Positions 1 to 12,679 of a DNA stretch of 64,000 nt are shown piece after piece. The translations under genes and the position numbers were made by a program. Position 1 is the stretch's first letter, and each line of letters starts with the position of its first letter. The stretch is from assembly GCA_036429605.1 (NCBI GenBank), contig JAVFKD010000015.1:829421-893420 (forward strand), given 5' to 3'. The notes beneath the pieces were generated by a model. It worked only from the letters and a program-made list of their open reading frames with translations. It was not told the origin of the DNA and ran no database searches. The DNA is from Cladobotryum mycophilum (Eukaryota > Ascomycota > Sordariomycetes > Hypocreales > Hypocreaceae).

Positions 1-265
1 CAATACATTTTTATATAATATTCCTCATTAAACGAAAGTAATGTTGCTCGAGTTGACTCTGAGTAGAAGACGTAGAATTAACATCTATAGCACGTTTCTT
101 TGTCAATCTATGCATCCATAACTCCACCAAACTATGCCCAACACCATACAATAGGAGATGGGAATCTTTATTTACAGCCTGAAACAAATGAACAACATGA
201 AGCAATATTTTCGCAAGTGTCGCAACCTCTCATCCGTCAACTATTTAAGCCGCCCCGCCCCGCCC

Positions 266-2503
266 TCAGATGAACGGCGCATCCAACCCCCAGAAAAGTT
301 TATCCCAATCTACCGTATTTAGATCCATTCTTCCTTCGAGGAGTTGCCACTGTTGCTCAAGAAGCGCCGTGTCCGGCTCGCGTGCAAAGCCCGTAGTTTG
401 GGTGATTGGACCAATGCGTTGGTCAGGATGTGCCGATTCTGGCGTCATAGGAAGAGTCGGTGACATTACTTCCGAGATCTGCTGCTGCAGAAGATCTAGG
501 GCTCTGTGTTTGATCTTGTACTTTCTGAGAAGCTGAATCGAGAGTTCCAGCAGCCTAGTGGCCGTGGGTGATTGACCTTGAGCCTCTTGTAGGATTCTCC
601 ATGCACCAGCCACCTCCTCGTCCCCTTCAACGCTATCGGTCGAATCGCCTTTTAAGCAGGCGTTCAGAACGAGGGCGATGCTGGCAAGAAAGACGCTCCG
701 TAGTACCATTGTCATCCTCAATCTTGACGTGCAAAAAGGAAGGTGCTCTTTTGAAAGCTCGTGATCTAGCTCAATCACAACCCTAGCCGACCTGAGACAG
801 ACGTCACGCGAATATGCGTATGCCGGGTCTACAGTTCCTTGGGCAAGATAAGGGAGGTGAATCTTGCATAATTGTCGATGGAGAAGCAAGTTGAGCGTGT
901 AGCGCTGAACAGTTATCAACGGAGAACGCCTTGGGTCCGTCATTGGGAGGTGGCTGAGGCTGGAATTGTCCAAAGAGAGGAAATCAGGAATCCCTCGGAT
1001 AAATTCGTTGAGTTTTGTGTCTGCTTCCAATACATTCGTGTACGCCTCAGGCTCCGTTGTTGAGGCATATAATGGGCTTTGCTCGAGGAGTAATTGGCAG
1101 AGTTCGGCGAGGCGGATGCGTTGGAGGAAATAGGAAACACAGGTAGGCTCGCTCATAGGCCGATCAATGACATCCAGTCCATCAATGAGATCTTCATCTT
1201 TCACGTTTCGGGGCTTGTTTACTGCCATCTGGCTAGGATGAATTACATAGAATCCTTCTTGGGGGTTGTTGAATTGTGCCAGCATCCTTCATATATATCA
1301 GCATCGGGGGTTGGGTTTTCATTTGTCGAGAGTCAAACTCACCAGTCCATAGCCACAAGGTACCACCATATTCTTCGTCCCATTTCTTTCTTCGCCTCGC
1401 TCATTCTGGCAATAGCTGGCGTTAACATGTTCGGCGGCTCATCAATCCGATGCAACGAAAGCTCACTGGCTATCGAAATAGCAGACATAATACAATTGCG
1501 AGCTCGCTGTGAAACGCTCTCATGATTGCAGAAAACGAAGAACAAGATGATGAGGCCCTGGACACATTCGATTGATGCGTACGCAGTCCTTTGTGCGTGA
1601 TCGGAGACATCAAGTGCCTGTTTTATCCAAAATGTCGATTGCGAGTTTGCTTCTGCAACATTTGCAAATAAGCATCTCACGTCGTCCTGGGGAGTCCATG
1701 CGTAGGTGGTGCTCGCACAGATACAAACCAACAACAGAATTCCACCAATATCCACAGGAACATTTTGTTCCAGGTTTGTATATATATCTTCGACAAGGCT
1801 CTGGATAGTAGGGACGTGGATGATGTGATGGAAGTAGGAGATATCCGAGATGTACTTCTGAACGATGATACGGATCTCATCCCGGCGAGGAAGCCAAATA
1901 CATTTGATGGCGTCAATCTGTCCGGGACTAGTAGATGCAGCGCGATTCTGGACGACAAACGATGGTTGATTGCATATGAGGCGAATAGGACATGTACGAA
2001 AGACAATAGGATCAGATAACAGCGAACCCTACCAATCTCAGCTTCACCACATTCCATCTTTATAAAGCCCCGCGTGGCGAGGATAGTAGTAAAAATAAGC
2101 TCACCGTTAACTTCTGGTCCGAGCATGACCTTTCAAGTTGTAGTGCGTCCGCCGTCAGACGTTGCAGTCTAGGGGGCACTGGCCGCGAAACTGGACTTGC
2201 CTGACTCGGTTCAGGGTAGGCTTGTCTCTTGACGCTTTGTTCTTTGCTCTGTGCCGCCACTAGACCTTCAAGTCTTTCTAAGCGAGATAGAAGCTCAAAC
2301 GCAGATAGATCCTTGAGGGAGGAGGATGCCTTGTTGGTCGGTTGACTGGGAGCCACGGCCGTTGGGGCCGCTGCAACGCCCTCATGCTGGCAGACGACAC
2401 CGCGTGAAGTGCAGTTGGAACAAGGGAACTGACGACTGCAGCGCAACTTGCGTACCCTGCACAGATGACATGAAATCGGGCGCTGTCTTGGTTGTCGACC
2501 CAT
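266..2503 (-). CDS. Zn2Cys6 transcription factor with fungal-specific TF domain
   Basis: Likely nuclear DNA-binding regulator. Three exons on the minus strand: 2503-2105, 2028-1343 and 1286-266, joined by GT-AG introns, give 701 residues with a sum divisible by three. ATG at 2503 is the first ATG ahead of the finger. Cysteines 12, 15, 22, 28, 31 and 38 form the CX2CX6CX5CX2CX6C binuclear zinc cluster, followed by a short leucine-rich linker (about residues 80-100) that could dimerise. The rest resembles the fungal_trans (middle homology) region, with a stretch around 'RRIWWYLVAMDW' typical of that domain. It is divergent from the MFS exporter at 3284, with 780 bases between the start codons, so it may control that carrier; this is inference from position. 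The target genes are unknown. Confidence 0.85.
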
Positions 2504-3283
2504 ATTCGGCCAGTTTTTTCTCTTTACGTTCCAGGAGAATGTCAAACAACAGAGATATGATGGACTTTGGGACTCCGTGGAAAATGGTCTTGGACGCTCT
2601 GTGGAGGGCGTTTGTAAATGGACTGAATACGATTATTGGGCCAACCTCCCGCGGAGTCTCCACGGAGTTTCCGATAAAAAGGCGGTGCAGGAATCAAGCC
2701 AGACCCGTCTTTCGGAGGTTATTATGACCAATCGCCAACCTCCCCAAGACTTATTAATGCGTCTTCCATGCAGCGCGCCGACACATCTTTACCGAATTTA
2801 TTGAAAGCATCGGGCCCCCAATTTCGTGGCGGACACTCGCCGAAAAGCAATCAGCTCTCAGACTCGCCCACCCTCATGAACATGGGGCTTCGTTTAGCCT
2901 CCCCTCATGGCGTGGTGATAGCTCTTATTCCCGTGTATCCGAGATGCTGTTTAGCTCCGGATTGGTTGGTTCGGATAATGGAAATGATTTTGTACAACAT
3001 AGGCAACACCCGATATTTGATTTCCCTGGTTTTCGCCAACAAATTTGTCTCCTTCCGCAATGAGGGTGTCGGATCCCCTAAAAGATGCAGGGCTATTGGT
3101 GCGCGTGATTCTTTATTTGCTCCAATGACGCAAAAAAGCTGAACATTGCGCCGCGAGTGTGCTCAGTAAAAAAACTCGTCCCGTCGTCGTGCTGAATCTT
3201 CTCTGTCAGAACCTAATCAGAAACGATCTTGATTTTGGGTTTGACTGGGCGAATGTGCTCCGGTGCGGGTTACGATTGACTAG
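2504..3283. promoter_or_regulatory. Divergent promoter between Zn2Cys6 regulator and MFS exporter
   Basis: This 780-bp gap contains no convincing gene and must carry both promoters. Around 2652-2667 there are two CGGAG elements in direct orientation, with starts 11 bp apart, next to a CCGCGG palindrome. CGG triplets are the half-sites bound by Zn2Cys6 proteins in general, so this is a plausible operator for the adjacent regulator. No binding data exist here; the assignment is inference. Confidence 0.3.
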
Positions 3284-5101
3284 ATGGCTGCCCAGACTGT
3301 GGGGGGCAACGACCCAGAGACCCCCTCAAGGGCATCGACTATCCGAGAGAACCCACCCAGCGATATCGAGAAGGATGCCGACCGCGAATTAGCCATCGAT
3401 GAAAAGACAGTCGAGGAAAGGGAGACAATCGTCAATGAAGACCCTAACATTGTCGATTGGGATGGACCTGATGATCCAGAGAACCCCCTCAACTGGCCTA
3501 GCAGGAAGAAGTTCGCCGTGGTTGCCATTGTGTCTGCGATAACGTTCATCAGGTAGGCGCGTTGTGGATGCATATTTCATGGCGCATCTTGCCCTTTTCT
3601 TCCGCGGAGCGAAAAGAAAAATATTAATAACACAAAAACAGTCCTCTGGCATCATCGATATTTGCTCCTGGTATTCAGCAGGTTATGGATGACTTCCACT
3701 CCACAAACCCAGAACTCGCTTCCTTCATTGTTTCAGTATACGTTATTGGCTACGCTTCTGGGCCTTTAGTCCTTGCGCCACTATCAGAATTATACGGACG
3801 ATCACCGCTATATCATACGTGCAATGTATTTTTCATCATCTTCACGGTGGCATGCGCATTATCCCCCAACATGACGGCATTGATCATATTTCGACTCCTC
3901 GCTGGTGTGGCCGGTAGTTGTTCCTTGACGATAGGTGCGGGGACACTTGCAGACGTTATTTCCTTCGAGAAACGAGGCAAAGCAATGGCAGCATGGGTTT
4001 TTGGGCCACTCTTTGGGCCGGTTGTTGGACCGATTGGTGAGAATCTACCGAACGTTTGCTCGGCTAGACATCGACTAACATGAGAATGATTCAGCTGGTG
4101 GATATCTTACCCAGGCCAAGGGTTGGAGATGGGCTTTTTGGGTTGTTGCTATGACTGTGGGCTTTCACCCCCTTGTTGACATGTGTTGCATCTGCTGACA
4201 TAGATATCTTAGTCTGGCGTTGTCACGGTTTTGACTTTTATTTTTTTGCGCGAGTCCTATCCTGTTACGCTTCTTGAGCGCAAGGCGAAGAGGTTACGCA
4301 AGGAGACCGGGAATCCAAACCTCCGTTCGAAGCTTGACACGGGGCGTTCCCCAAAGGACATCTTCTCCCTAGCTATTGTCCGACCCTCTAAGATGCTACT
4401 ATGTTCCCCAGTTGTGTTTTCGGTATCCCTCTACATGGCAATTGTTTATGGCTACCTCTACCTTCTCTTTACTGCTTTGCCTGGCCTTTATACCGAACAT
4501 TATCATTTCTCCACTGGCTCAGTCGGACTTACATATATCGGCCTCGGTGCTGGCTCACTGATCGGTATTCTTACTTCAGGCGGAACTTCCGACCGGCTGG
4601 TGCAGTACCTGAGAGCAAGAAATGGCGGAGAGGCAAAGCCAGAGTATCGTCTACCCATCATGTTTATCGCTTCACTCATGGTACCTACCGCTCTGTTTTG
4701 GTTTGGCTGGACGGCTCAAACACACCAGCACTGGATCCTTCCCATCATAGGAATGTCTTTTATGGGCGCTGGAATGACCATGTCATTTGTAAGTCTCGGA
4801 GCTAATATAGTATAAGATACTCGGATGGCCGCTAACCCTCTACCAGATGTCTACTTCAATTTATTTGGTAGACGCATTTGGGATGTACGCTGCTTCTGCT
4901 ATAGCTGCCACTACGGTTCTCCGTTCGCTAGGAGGAGCATTATTGCCCCTGGCTGGAAAGAAAATGTTCGAGGCACTTGGCTATGGCTGGGGAGGTTCAC
5001 TTTTAGCCTTCATTGCTGTGGCTATGATACCTTTGCCCATCGTCTTTTATACATATGGTGAGCGTATTAGGAAGATCATTTTTTTCAATGTCGAGTTTTG
5101 A
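3284..5101 (+). CDS. MFS multidrug/polyamine-type transporter (DHA1 family)
   Basis: Probable plasma-membrane proton antiporter of the DHA1 group, which exports drugs or polyamines. Five exons, 3284-3552, 3642-4036, 4095-4156, 4213-4788 and 4847-5101, give 518 residues in frame. The hydrophilic N-terminus carries the family signature 'DPENPLNWPSRKK' just before TM1. The signature A motif reads 'GPLVLAPLSELYGRSP', and the TM5 region 'GPVVGPIAGGYLTQ' matches the antiporter motif C. 'GWRWAFWV' and 'FLRESYP' flank the central loop as in characterised fungal exporters. The third intron uses a GTGGGC donor, chosen because it restores the conserved loop. The substrate cannot be read from sequence. 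It is divergent from a Zn2Cys6 regulator, a common arrangement for inducible exporters. Confidence 0.9.
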
Positions 5102-5591
5102 TGTAGATGCGATGCATTTGATGACAAATATTTGGAGCGATAATGTATATAACATGACCTTCCGGACATATAAGGAAAAAACTGGCTAGAGATAAAGAAT
5201 GACGGATGAGATACAGAACAGATGATTGTTGCATGCAGTTTACTTCAAACTGTAAAGTGAAATTTAATTTATAACACGACCTTGAGAATTATTCTTCACT
5301 TGACTGTTGAGGCATTTCAGCCAATCGGCACAAGGGAAATAAGCATCGCGACAATGAAGGATGTTCAAAGCGCACAGTCACGTGAAATATTTTCCAAAAC
5401 GGTGTTCTTAGTCATCATGTCACTACCGAGTTTCGTGGGAAGGGAAGCCAGCAGAGTGGAAATCATCATACGATTTGATCCTCAAGCCGACCAACCGAAA
5501 ACTTCTTCCTCGACCACCGCGGCCATCCTTCGCGGCTCTCAAACGCCAATTGAAACCCGTCTCGAACGTTTTAACCGCAGACCTCCTCAAA
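5102..5591. other. Intergenic, MFS exporter 3' end to COX5 start
   Basis: No gene supported. The first part is AT-rich, as expected of a 3' untranslated region. The last 100 bases before the COX5 ATG are pyrimidine-rich, as in many fungal leaders. Confidence 0.5.
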
Positions 5592-6513
5592 ATGCTGCGT
5601 ACCCAAGCTTCGAGTGCGCTGCGGAAGAGCCTGGTTCGCAGCGCCGCCCCAGTCGTTGCGTCCCGAGCCAACTCCACGCACGCCATCTCCAACCCGACGC
5701 TCGCCAATATCGAGAAGCGATGGGAGGGCATGCCTCTGCAGGAGCAGGCCGATCTCTGGATGTCCCTGCGTGATCGTATGAAGGGTAGCTGGACAGAACT
5801 CACTCTGCAAGAGAAGAAGGCCGGTACGTTTTTTTTGTTTGGAGAAATTCTGAGCTACAAAAAAATACCTCCCAAGTTGCCGAGCTAGAGCCATGACGGG
5901 CGGGATGTCTTGCTTCCAACTACAGCGCAAACACAGCCCACAACTACTTCAACCATGCGACTTGGGCTTTAGAGAGCAAGTTTGCTTATTTTGACATTCG
6001 CTTATCTGCTGTGGTACTCGAAGGTTAATTGGTTTATATGGGTGTGTCGCATGGGAGGGGGGTTGGTGGCAGAACGCCCGCTTGGTCTACTCTGATTCAT
6101 ACATGACTTATGCTATGCTATGCATATTCATTCTCAAAAAACTGACGCAAACTGTCTCAATAGCTTACTGGATTGCCTTTGGACCTCACGGCCCCCGCAC
6201 CGCTGACCCCCCGGAACCAATGCCCGCATTGCCTGGGGTGTCGCCGTCGGCATCGGTGCCACCCTCGTTATCTTCGGTGCTATTCGAGCTGTCGCCAAGC
6301 CTGTCCCTTACACCATGACAAAGGAGTACCAGGAGGCGACCAACGAGATGCTCAAGGTGCGCATTCACATGCTTCCCCAGATATTGATTTGCTGTTCAGA
6401 CCGGGATCTAATCTATCAATGTGCAGGGCCAAAACGCGGACCCCCTCACTGGTATCGCATCCGAGGGCTACACCGGCAAGGGCGTTATCCAGTCTCCTCC
6501 CAAGCACGGTTAA
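5592..6513 (+). CDS. COX5: Cytochrome c oxidase subunit (yeast Cox5 / mammalian COX4), with an apparent 1-base frameshift
   Basis: Nuclear-encoded inner-membrane subunit of respiratory complex IV. Exons 5592-5823, 6164-6356 and 6427-6513. The N-terminus (MLRTQASSALRKSLVR...) is a basic presequence. Conserved features are 'NIEKRWEGMPLQEQADLW' and 'LTLQEKKAAYWIAFGPHGPR', followed by one transmembrane segment (G-V-A-V-G-I-G-A-T-L-V-I-F-G) and the tail ending 'VIQSPPKHG'. As written, the frame breaks after 'ADPP' in a run of six C at 6207-6212; one more C restores the family sequence through to the stop, and the exon sum becomes 513 (170 residues). I think this is a sequence error, not a dead gene. 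Intron 1 is 340 nt, longer than its neighbours. Confidence 0.9.
6207..6212 (+). other. Frameshifting C6 run inside COX5
   Basis: GAC followed by five C, then GG. Reading straight through leaves the Cox5 frame and loses the membrane segment. A seventh C would return to it exactly. The same GA-C6 context recurs in ATP2. Confidence 0.8.
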
Positions 6514-6791
6514 ACACACAATACATGACATTTATTCTCTTTTGTGATAGAAGCACAAGTGACCCATGGATAACTTTTATTCCATGTGTGATCCGGTCTC
6601 GGGGAGCGGGGGGAAGGCGGGTTTGCGTAAAAGCTCAACTACGGGCGCAGCGAAATGTAAATACTGTACTACAACGACGGTGCCGATTGTTCCATGTTTC
6701 GCATGTGCTACAAGATCCCAAAACAAAACCCAGAACGATTGCTAAATCCCCTATACATTACTAACTTCCATCCATGCTGTTCGGATTCCAT

Positions 6792-8681
6792 TCAAAACTC
6801 CAAACACCGACGCTGAACATGCCAAACCAAATCATCCACTGCTCCCCCTGCCTCGCTGAATCCCTCAAATGGTGCGTGTGGTAAATGCAAAGGCGTCTCC
6901 CTCTCCTCCTCAAGGCGTCTCTCAAGCTCAAATCGGCCCTCCTTGCCCCAATACCCAGCCTTGTCCGTACCCTTGACGCAAGCTTCGGTGATGAGTATAT
7001 ATGGTGTTGGAGCGTCAAACATCGGCTCAGCCAACACTCTTTCCATCTCCATTTTAAGCCCTCTAGCGCCAGTTTGGGTCGCGGCAGCACGCTCCGCAAT
7101 GGCATGAAGAGCCTTTTCCGTAAAGTAGAGACGAGAAGGGTATGTCTCGAACAATGCTGTATACTGTGCTACAAGGCTGTTGCGTGGTTCTGTCAAAATG
7201 CGATAGAGGTCGTACTTTGAGAGGGGACTTAGAGCGCAGATATTATGCAGTCGTCCAATCAACTCTGGGATAAATCCAAAGCGTTGGAGGTCTTCCGGGG
7301 TAACCAGATCTAATGGTGTGAAGGATGATGCCGATTGCTCATTATAATGTGCAAGATGAGAGTACGCTTCAGGGGGAGCTGGTGTTTGCTACCGGATAAA
7401 GTGGATCGACCCTGGACTTCTCCGCCAAAGCCCATGGCTGGTTTAGCGACTCTTTGCGTCACGGCCTTATCTAGACCGACAAAAGCACCGCAAAATACGA
7501 ACAGGATGTTCGTTGTATCGATCGTGTACTGATCTACCTTGCCTTGAGGAGGTGTGGCCTGGGGCGGCGGCGAGGAGGTGCCAGTGGCGTTGTAGTTGGG
7601 TGTAATTGGAGTGGAAGATCTCGAGGAGCGATTGTCCTTAACATTAATGGTAACTTTCGTGCCTTCGACAAGCTTCAAGAGGGCCTGTTGCACTCCTTCA
7701 CCGCCTACATCTCGGCCAGTTGTAGACTCTCTTCTGGCTAGCTTGTCAAACTCGTCCAGTACCACTATCCCATGCTCGGCGGATTTGATATCATAGTTTG
7801 CTTCTATGAGAAGTCGCTCAATACAGGTTTCAACATCCTGTCCTATATAGCCTGCCTGAGTCAGAGAATTGCAATCACAAATTGTGAAAGGAACCTGGAT
7901 CCGCTTGCTCAAAGTCCTGTGACAAGTTAGAAACAAACTCTATACTGTAGAACGCTTTGTGCAGCTTACTCTAGGATATAAGTCTTTCCCACACCTGTTG
8001 GCCCAACGACCAACAAATTACTCTTTCCTATTTTGACATGCTCGGGAATACTTGGATCTTCAGGTTTGTATAGATGTTCGATGGGATCCTCTTCAAATGT
8101 TGACTGCTCATGTAACTGACGAACCGATTCGTTATGGCCGGGAAATTCATCTAATGAAAGAAGTTAGTCCCATCATAATTCAAATAGTGTAGTGCATCTA
8201 AAAACCTACCCTCCACAGGATGTGTCTCCCGACGTTTTTGGTGCGCCTCTCTGTCCCGAGAAAATCGTTGACGGAGGAGCTTATCCTGCCTTTCTCTGTC
8301 CTCTTGCTCATGTTTGTGTCTCCTTCGAAGGTTCTGGTAATGATTGAAGATGGTTGAGCATATCGTCTTCTTAGCTCGGTCTTGCCCTACGACGTAATCG
8401 TCTACCCGCCTTTTCAGGTCACGGGGATAGAACTGTGGCACGCCAAAACTCGTCTTATTGAACATGGGACCGCGTCCCGAGTCTACCGTAGGATCATAGG
8501 TACCAGTAAAGCCGGAATTAAAATCTGCTGTTTGTCTGGTAGCGAAAAGGGGATTGTATGTCGAGAAGCGGCGGTGATGGTTGTAGGCCGCTATATGGCT
8601 GTTGGAGGCCCGAATAGGAATTCGGTGACGGATCCCTGCCAACCGGACAACCTGTCCGGGTGAAATGACTTTAATCAACAT
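6792..8681 (-). CDS. MCX1: Mitochondrial ClpX-type AAA+ unfoldase (Mcx1-like)
   Basis: Predicted matrix ATPase of the HSP100/ClpX family. Exons 8681-8210, 8150-7970, 7916-7418 and 7337-6792 sum to 565 residues; the donor of the last intron (7418) is my choice among weak candidates, picked because it keeps frame into 'FTPLDLVTPEDL'. ATG at 8681 precedes a basic, mitochondrial-type leader. Motifs: 'DDYVVGQDRAKKT' at the start of the ATPase core, Walker A 'GPTGVGKT', the pore loop 'GYIGQDVE', Walker B 'VVLDEFDKL', 'FIPELIGRL' before sensor 2, and 'TGARGLKMEMERVL' carrying the sensor-2 arginine. There is no N-terminal zinc-binding domain, as in yeast Mcx1. A low-complexity S/T/P insertion lies after 'VEGTKVTINVKDN'. 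Whether it works with a ClpP cannot be told from this window. Confidence 0.88.
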
Positions 8682-10187
8682 GATTCCTGAGCATTCATGA
8701 CCGGTTATCAAAAGAATGGATCTTGAATTGGATACGGGTCGAGATGTAATGCTTGGTGAAGCTTATTCGTGAAGTAGGTCGTTGGACTCGATCGGCTAGA
8801 GCGAAGGGAGGATGACAGGTTGAAGTCGGAATGCGGGAATGCAGGAATGCAAATATCGGTCTAGCTATTTAACAATGAATTGTGAATGGAAATAAGGTCC
8901 GACTATGCAATCTTGGCTCAAGGTGCTTGTGTGGTTTGATGAAAGGTTAATTATGCTTTGGATGCATCTCTGGATGCTGGATGAAGTCGTCTGCTCCCCT
9001 GCATCCATGGCTGCTTGGCCTTGGCCGCTGAAAGGCGCCAGCCCCGCCGCTATCGGTGTTGAGTGATGACGAACAGTAGGAGTATCCACCTAAGATTAGC
9101 TTGCAGCGGCTCGAGCTACAGTGGGGGGGGGGGGGGGTAGTGGGATGTAGCTATCTTGCTATCATTAATGTGTGGAGGTGAAATTAATAGTTCCATCCAA
9201 GTATACCCATGTGAATGAGTTCGTGGACTGCGCTTGAATGTGAAGATGTTGTGATCCTTGTACTCCGTAGAAGGTATGTCTTGATTCAGAGGGCTAAGAG
9301 GTATCGAGTTCAATCCGTCCATACTGAAATTTGCACCTGATCCATGAATACCGAATCAGGACAAGGCGCATTTGATTTTTTTACCATGTCGAATGAATGG
9401 GTGTTTTACTTGCACGTACTTGCAGGCGGCATGTGGGGGATGAACCACTGCCGCCGCTGAAGGAACTGGACCTGGAAGTTTGAGAGAGGGGTCTTTGTCT
9501 AGGTGGCTGATGATATCCATGGATCCAGGACAGAATCTTTAGAACCCTACATTGATTGAAGGAATCAATAAAAGCTGCAGAGACATCTGCAGTGAGACTG
9601 GAAACAAGGCTAGAAAGAGAAAAGGAACAAAATTAAGACAGAAAAAATTAAGTATCCCATCCCTGGATGCGTTGAGATCATGCAAGCCTCCCTTCATCTC
9701 GATGGCAATGCAATTTTTTTCTTCTTCTCTCCCCTTTTGCTGGGACATTTTGGTCCTTAGCACCTAAAACTTGCACCAATCCCTACCGCTAGTGGCCAAT
9801 TGAACTGTCTTAGCAGCTGTAGTGTCACCTCAACAGGTATCAATTTTTAAATTAGTGTGTTCTGGAGCGCCTCAACGCCTGCATTTTTTCGACGTCATGC
9901 AAGGCAGTTTATCGATAAAGCTGGTAAAGGCCTCTTCAGATCTTTCCTTCATCTAAACCTCCCTGCAAAAACAAATCCTACCTTGTACAAATCCCTCAGA
10001 TTGGGTAGGAATCTTTCGTTGGGCTCTGGGAAACGACTGTATATATCTGGCCGCCCCCAAACTTGATCGAGTATTCCTCGTTCCAACCTCCTCAACCGAC
10101 TTTGAACGAGTTCTCCTCTTCACAGCTTTACCAACACCACAGCTACCCCGCCTCCCACAACAAGTGTCAACTTGTTAAAGGCTCATC
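8682..10187. promoter_or_regulatory. Divergent intergenic region, ClpX-like gene / GBE1
   Basis: About 1.5 kb without a supported gene. It holds a run of 15 G at 9123-9137 and a TATATAT element at 10040-10046, about 140 bp upstream of the GBE1 start, which could be its TATA box. The final 100 bases before GBE1 are C/T-rich. Short ORFs here show no recognisable protein. Confidence 0.4.
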
Positions 10188-12679
10188 ATGTCTTCCCTCC
10201 CTGCTGATTATCCCACGGATGGCACAGGTTTGTCAACAAACCCTTGGCCTTGAAAACTGACTTTACACTGACGAATCCACAGGCGCTGTCAAGATTGATC
10301 CTTGGCTGGAACCTTTCAGCGGTGCCCTGAAGAGACGATATGCTAAAGCTCAAGAATGGATCAAGACCATCAATGATACTGAAGGTGGACTGGAAAAGTT
10401 CAGCCAGGTATTATATTCTTGAGCTCCACGAGTCGATGTTATTGAGCTGACGTTTCTCAGGGAATCGACAAGTTCGGATTCAATGTTGATAGCAAGAACA
10501 ACGTCACCTATCGCGAATGGGCACCTAATGCCAAGGAAGCATACCTCATTGGTGACTTCAGTACGTCGAAATAATACAATCTTCGAGCCATAGCCCTTTC
10601 AACTAACTTGTTCTTAAGATGGTTGGAACCAAACCTCTCACCCAATGAAGAAGGATGAATTTGGTGTCTTTGACATTGTGATTCCAGCAAAGAATGGCGA
10701 GACAGCCATCCCTCACAATTCCAAAATAAAGGTCAGTAACCCTCCTGAATGAACCAGTGTGTTTGTTTGCTGACATCTTCTGTACTTGGTTCAGATTTCT
10801 CTCGTCTTGCCACACGGAGAGAGAGTCGACCGTTTGCCGGCTTGGATCAAGTACGTCACTCAAGATCTTAGTGTTTCGACAGTATATGATGCTCGATTTT
10901 GGAACCCACCAGCCGCAGAAAGATACCAATTCAAGCACCAACGACCAAAGAAACCAGAAAGCATTCGAATCTATGAGGCTCATGTCGGCATTTCCACCCC
11001 AGACCAGCGAGTGGCGACCTACAAAGAATTTGCCAAAAACATGCTCCCTAGAATCAAGAGCCTTGGCTACAATACTATTCAGTTGATGGCTGTTATGGAG
11101 CATGCCTATTATGCTAGTTTTGGATATCAGATCAACAACTTTTTCGCCGCAAGCAGCCGCTACGGCCCCCCAGAGGATCTTAAGGAACTTATCGATGTTG
11201 CCCATAGCATGGGGATTACTGTCCTGCTGGATGTTGTCCATAGCCATGCTTCCAAGAATGTATTGGATGGACTTAACAACTTTGATGGCACAGATCACCA
11301 CTACTTCCATGGTGGAGGCAAGGGTAACCACGACCAATGGGACAGCAGACTGTTCAACTATGGCCACCACGAAGTCCAGCGTTTCCTACTGAGCAATCTC
11401 CGATTCTGGATGGATGAGTATCAGTTTGACGGTTTCCGATTTGACGGTGTAACCAGTATGCTTTACCTCCATCACGGTATGGGAACGTGAGTATTCTTAC
11501 CTCTCTATCCTCTGTGTAATCTTCAACTGATGACTCCCCAGTGGCTTCTCTGGTGGCTACCATGAATATTTTGGTGGAGATGTTGATGAAGAGGCCGTTG
11601 TTTATCTTATGCTCGCCAATGAGTTGCTACATACACTTTACCCCGAAGTCATAACAATTGCAGAGGATGTATCCGGAATGCCAACTCTTTGCCTCCCACT
11701 CGCTCTGGGTGGTGTCGGCTTTGACTACCGTCTGGCTATGGCAATTCCAGACATGTGGATCAAGATTCTCAAGGAACTCAAAGATGAGCAGTGGGATCTG
11801 AATAACATCTGCTGGACCTTGATCAATCGACGTCACGGAGAGAAGACAATCGCATATGCTGAAAGTCATGATCAAGCGTAAGTAGATTCAGCTGCCTCCT
11901 CCCGAATGCGCTGATCAGTGACACTAACAATTTGTTAGGCTTGTTGGTGATAAGACTTTGATGATGCACCTGTGTGATGCAGAGATGTATACTAATATGT
12001 CTAATCTTACTGAGCGAACTGGTGTCATCGACCGCGGAATGGCGCTCCACAAGATGATTCGCCTTCTGACACATGCATTGGGAGGCGAAGGCTATCTCAA
12101 CTTCGAAGGCAACGAGTTCGGTCACCCTGAGTGGCTTGACTTCCCTCGGGCTGGAAACAACAATTCTTTCTGGTATGCTCGTCGACAACTAAACCTCACA
12201 GAAGACAAAGATCTCCGTTATCAATACTTGAACAACTTTGATCGATTCATGAACAAATGCGAAGAGAAATACGGGTGGCTTCATGCCTCTCAGGCATACA
12301 TTTCTCTTAAGCACGATGGCGACAAAATTATTGTGTTTGAAAGGGCTGGTCTTGTGTTTGTTTTCAACTTCCATGCATCAGAAAGCTTCAGTGACTATCG
12401 TATCGGCATCGAGGTTCCCGGAACATATCGAATTGTCTTGAACAGTGATTCCCTTGAAAACGGAGGACACAACCGACTCGATGAGGGAACCCGCTTCTTC
12501 ACAACACCGATGGAATGGAATGGGCGAAAGAACTGGACCCATGTTTATATCCCAAGCCGGACAGCATTTGTAAGTGTCTTGAAATATCAAAATGTTTTTT
12601 TATTTTTTTATTTTTGAAGTGTCAGCTAATGATCAATGCACAGGTCTTGGCTCTGGAGAGCACCACCGAGAAAAAATAA
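10188..12679 (+). CDS. GBE1: 1,4-alpha-glucan branching enzyme (glycogen branching)
   Basis: Cytosolic GH13 enzyme that moves glucan segments to form alpha-1,6 branches in glycogen. Eight exons: 10188-10227, 10283-10407, 10461-10560, 10619-10731, 10795-11486, 11542-11877, 11939-12569 and 12644-12679, giving 690 residues, close to the roughly 700 of fungal enzymes. Seen in order: the N-terminal CBM48-type module ('YREWAPNAKEAYLIGDFNGW'), the barrel with 'GYNTIQLMAVMEH', 'DVVHSHAS', the nucleophile region 'FDGFRFDGVTSMLY', the acid/base region 'TIAEDVSGMP', 'YAESHDQALVGDKT' with the conserved His-Asp, and a C-terminal beta domain. The last exon encodes only 11 residues plus stop. Confidence 0.97.

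Noticed and set aside
48..68. Sequence resembling the CAACTCTGACTAGAAG core of the leader modules
   Set aside because: Similarity covers fewer than 20 bases with several mismatches and none of the neighbouring module parts; likely chance.
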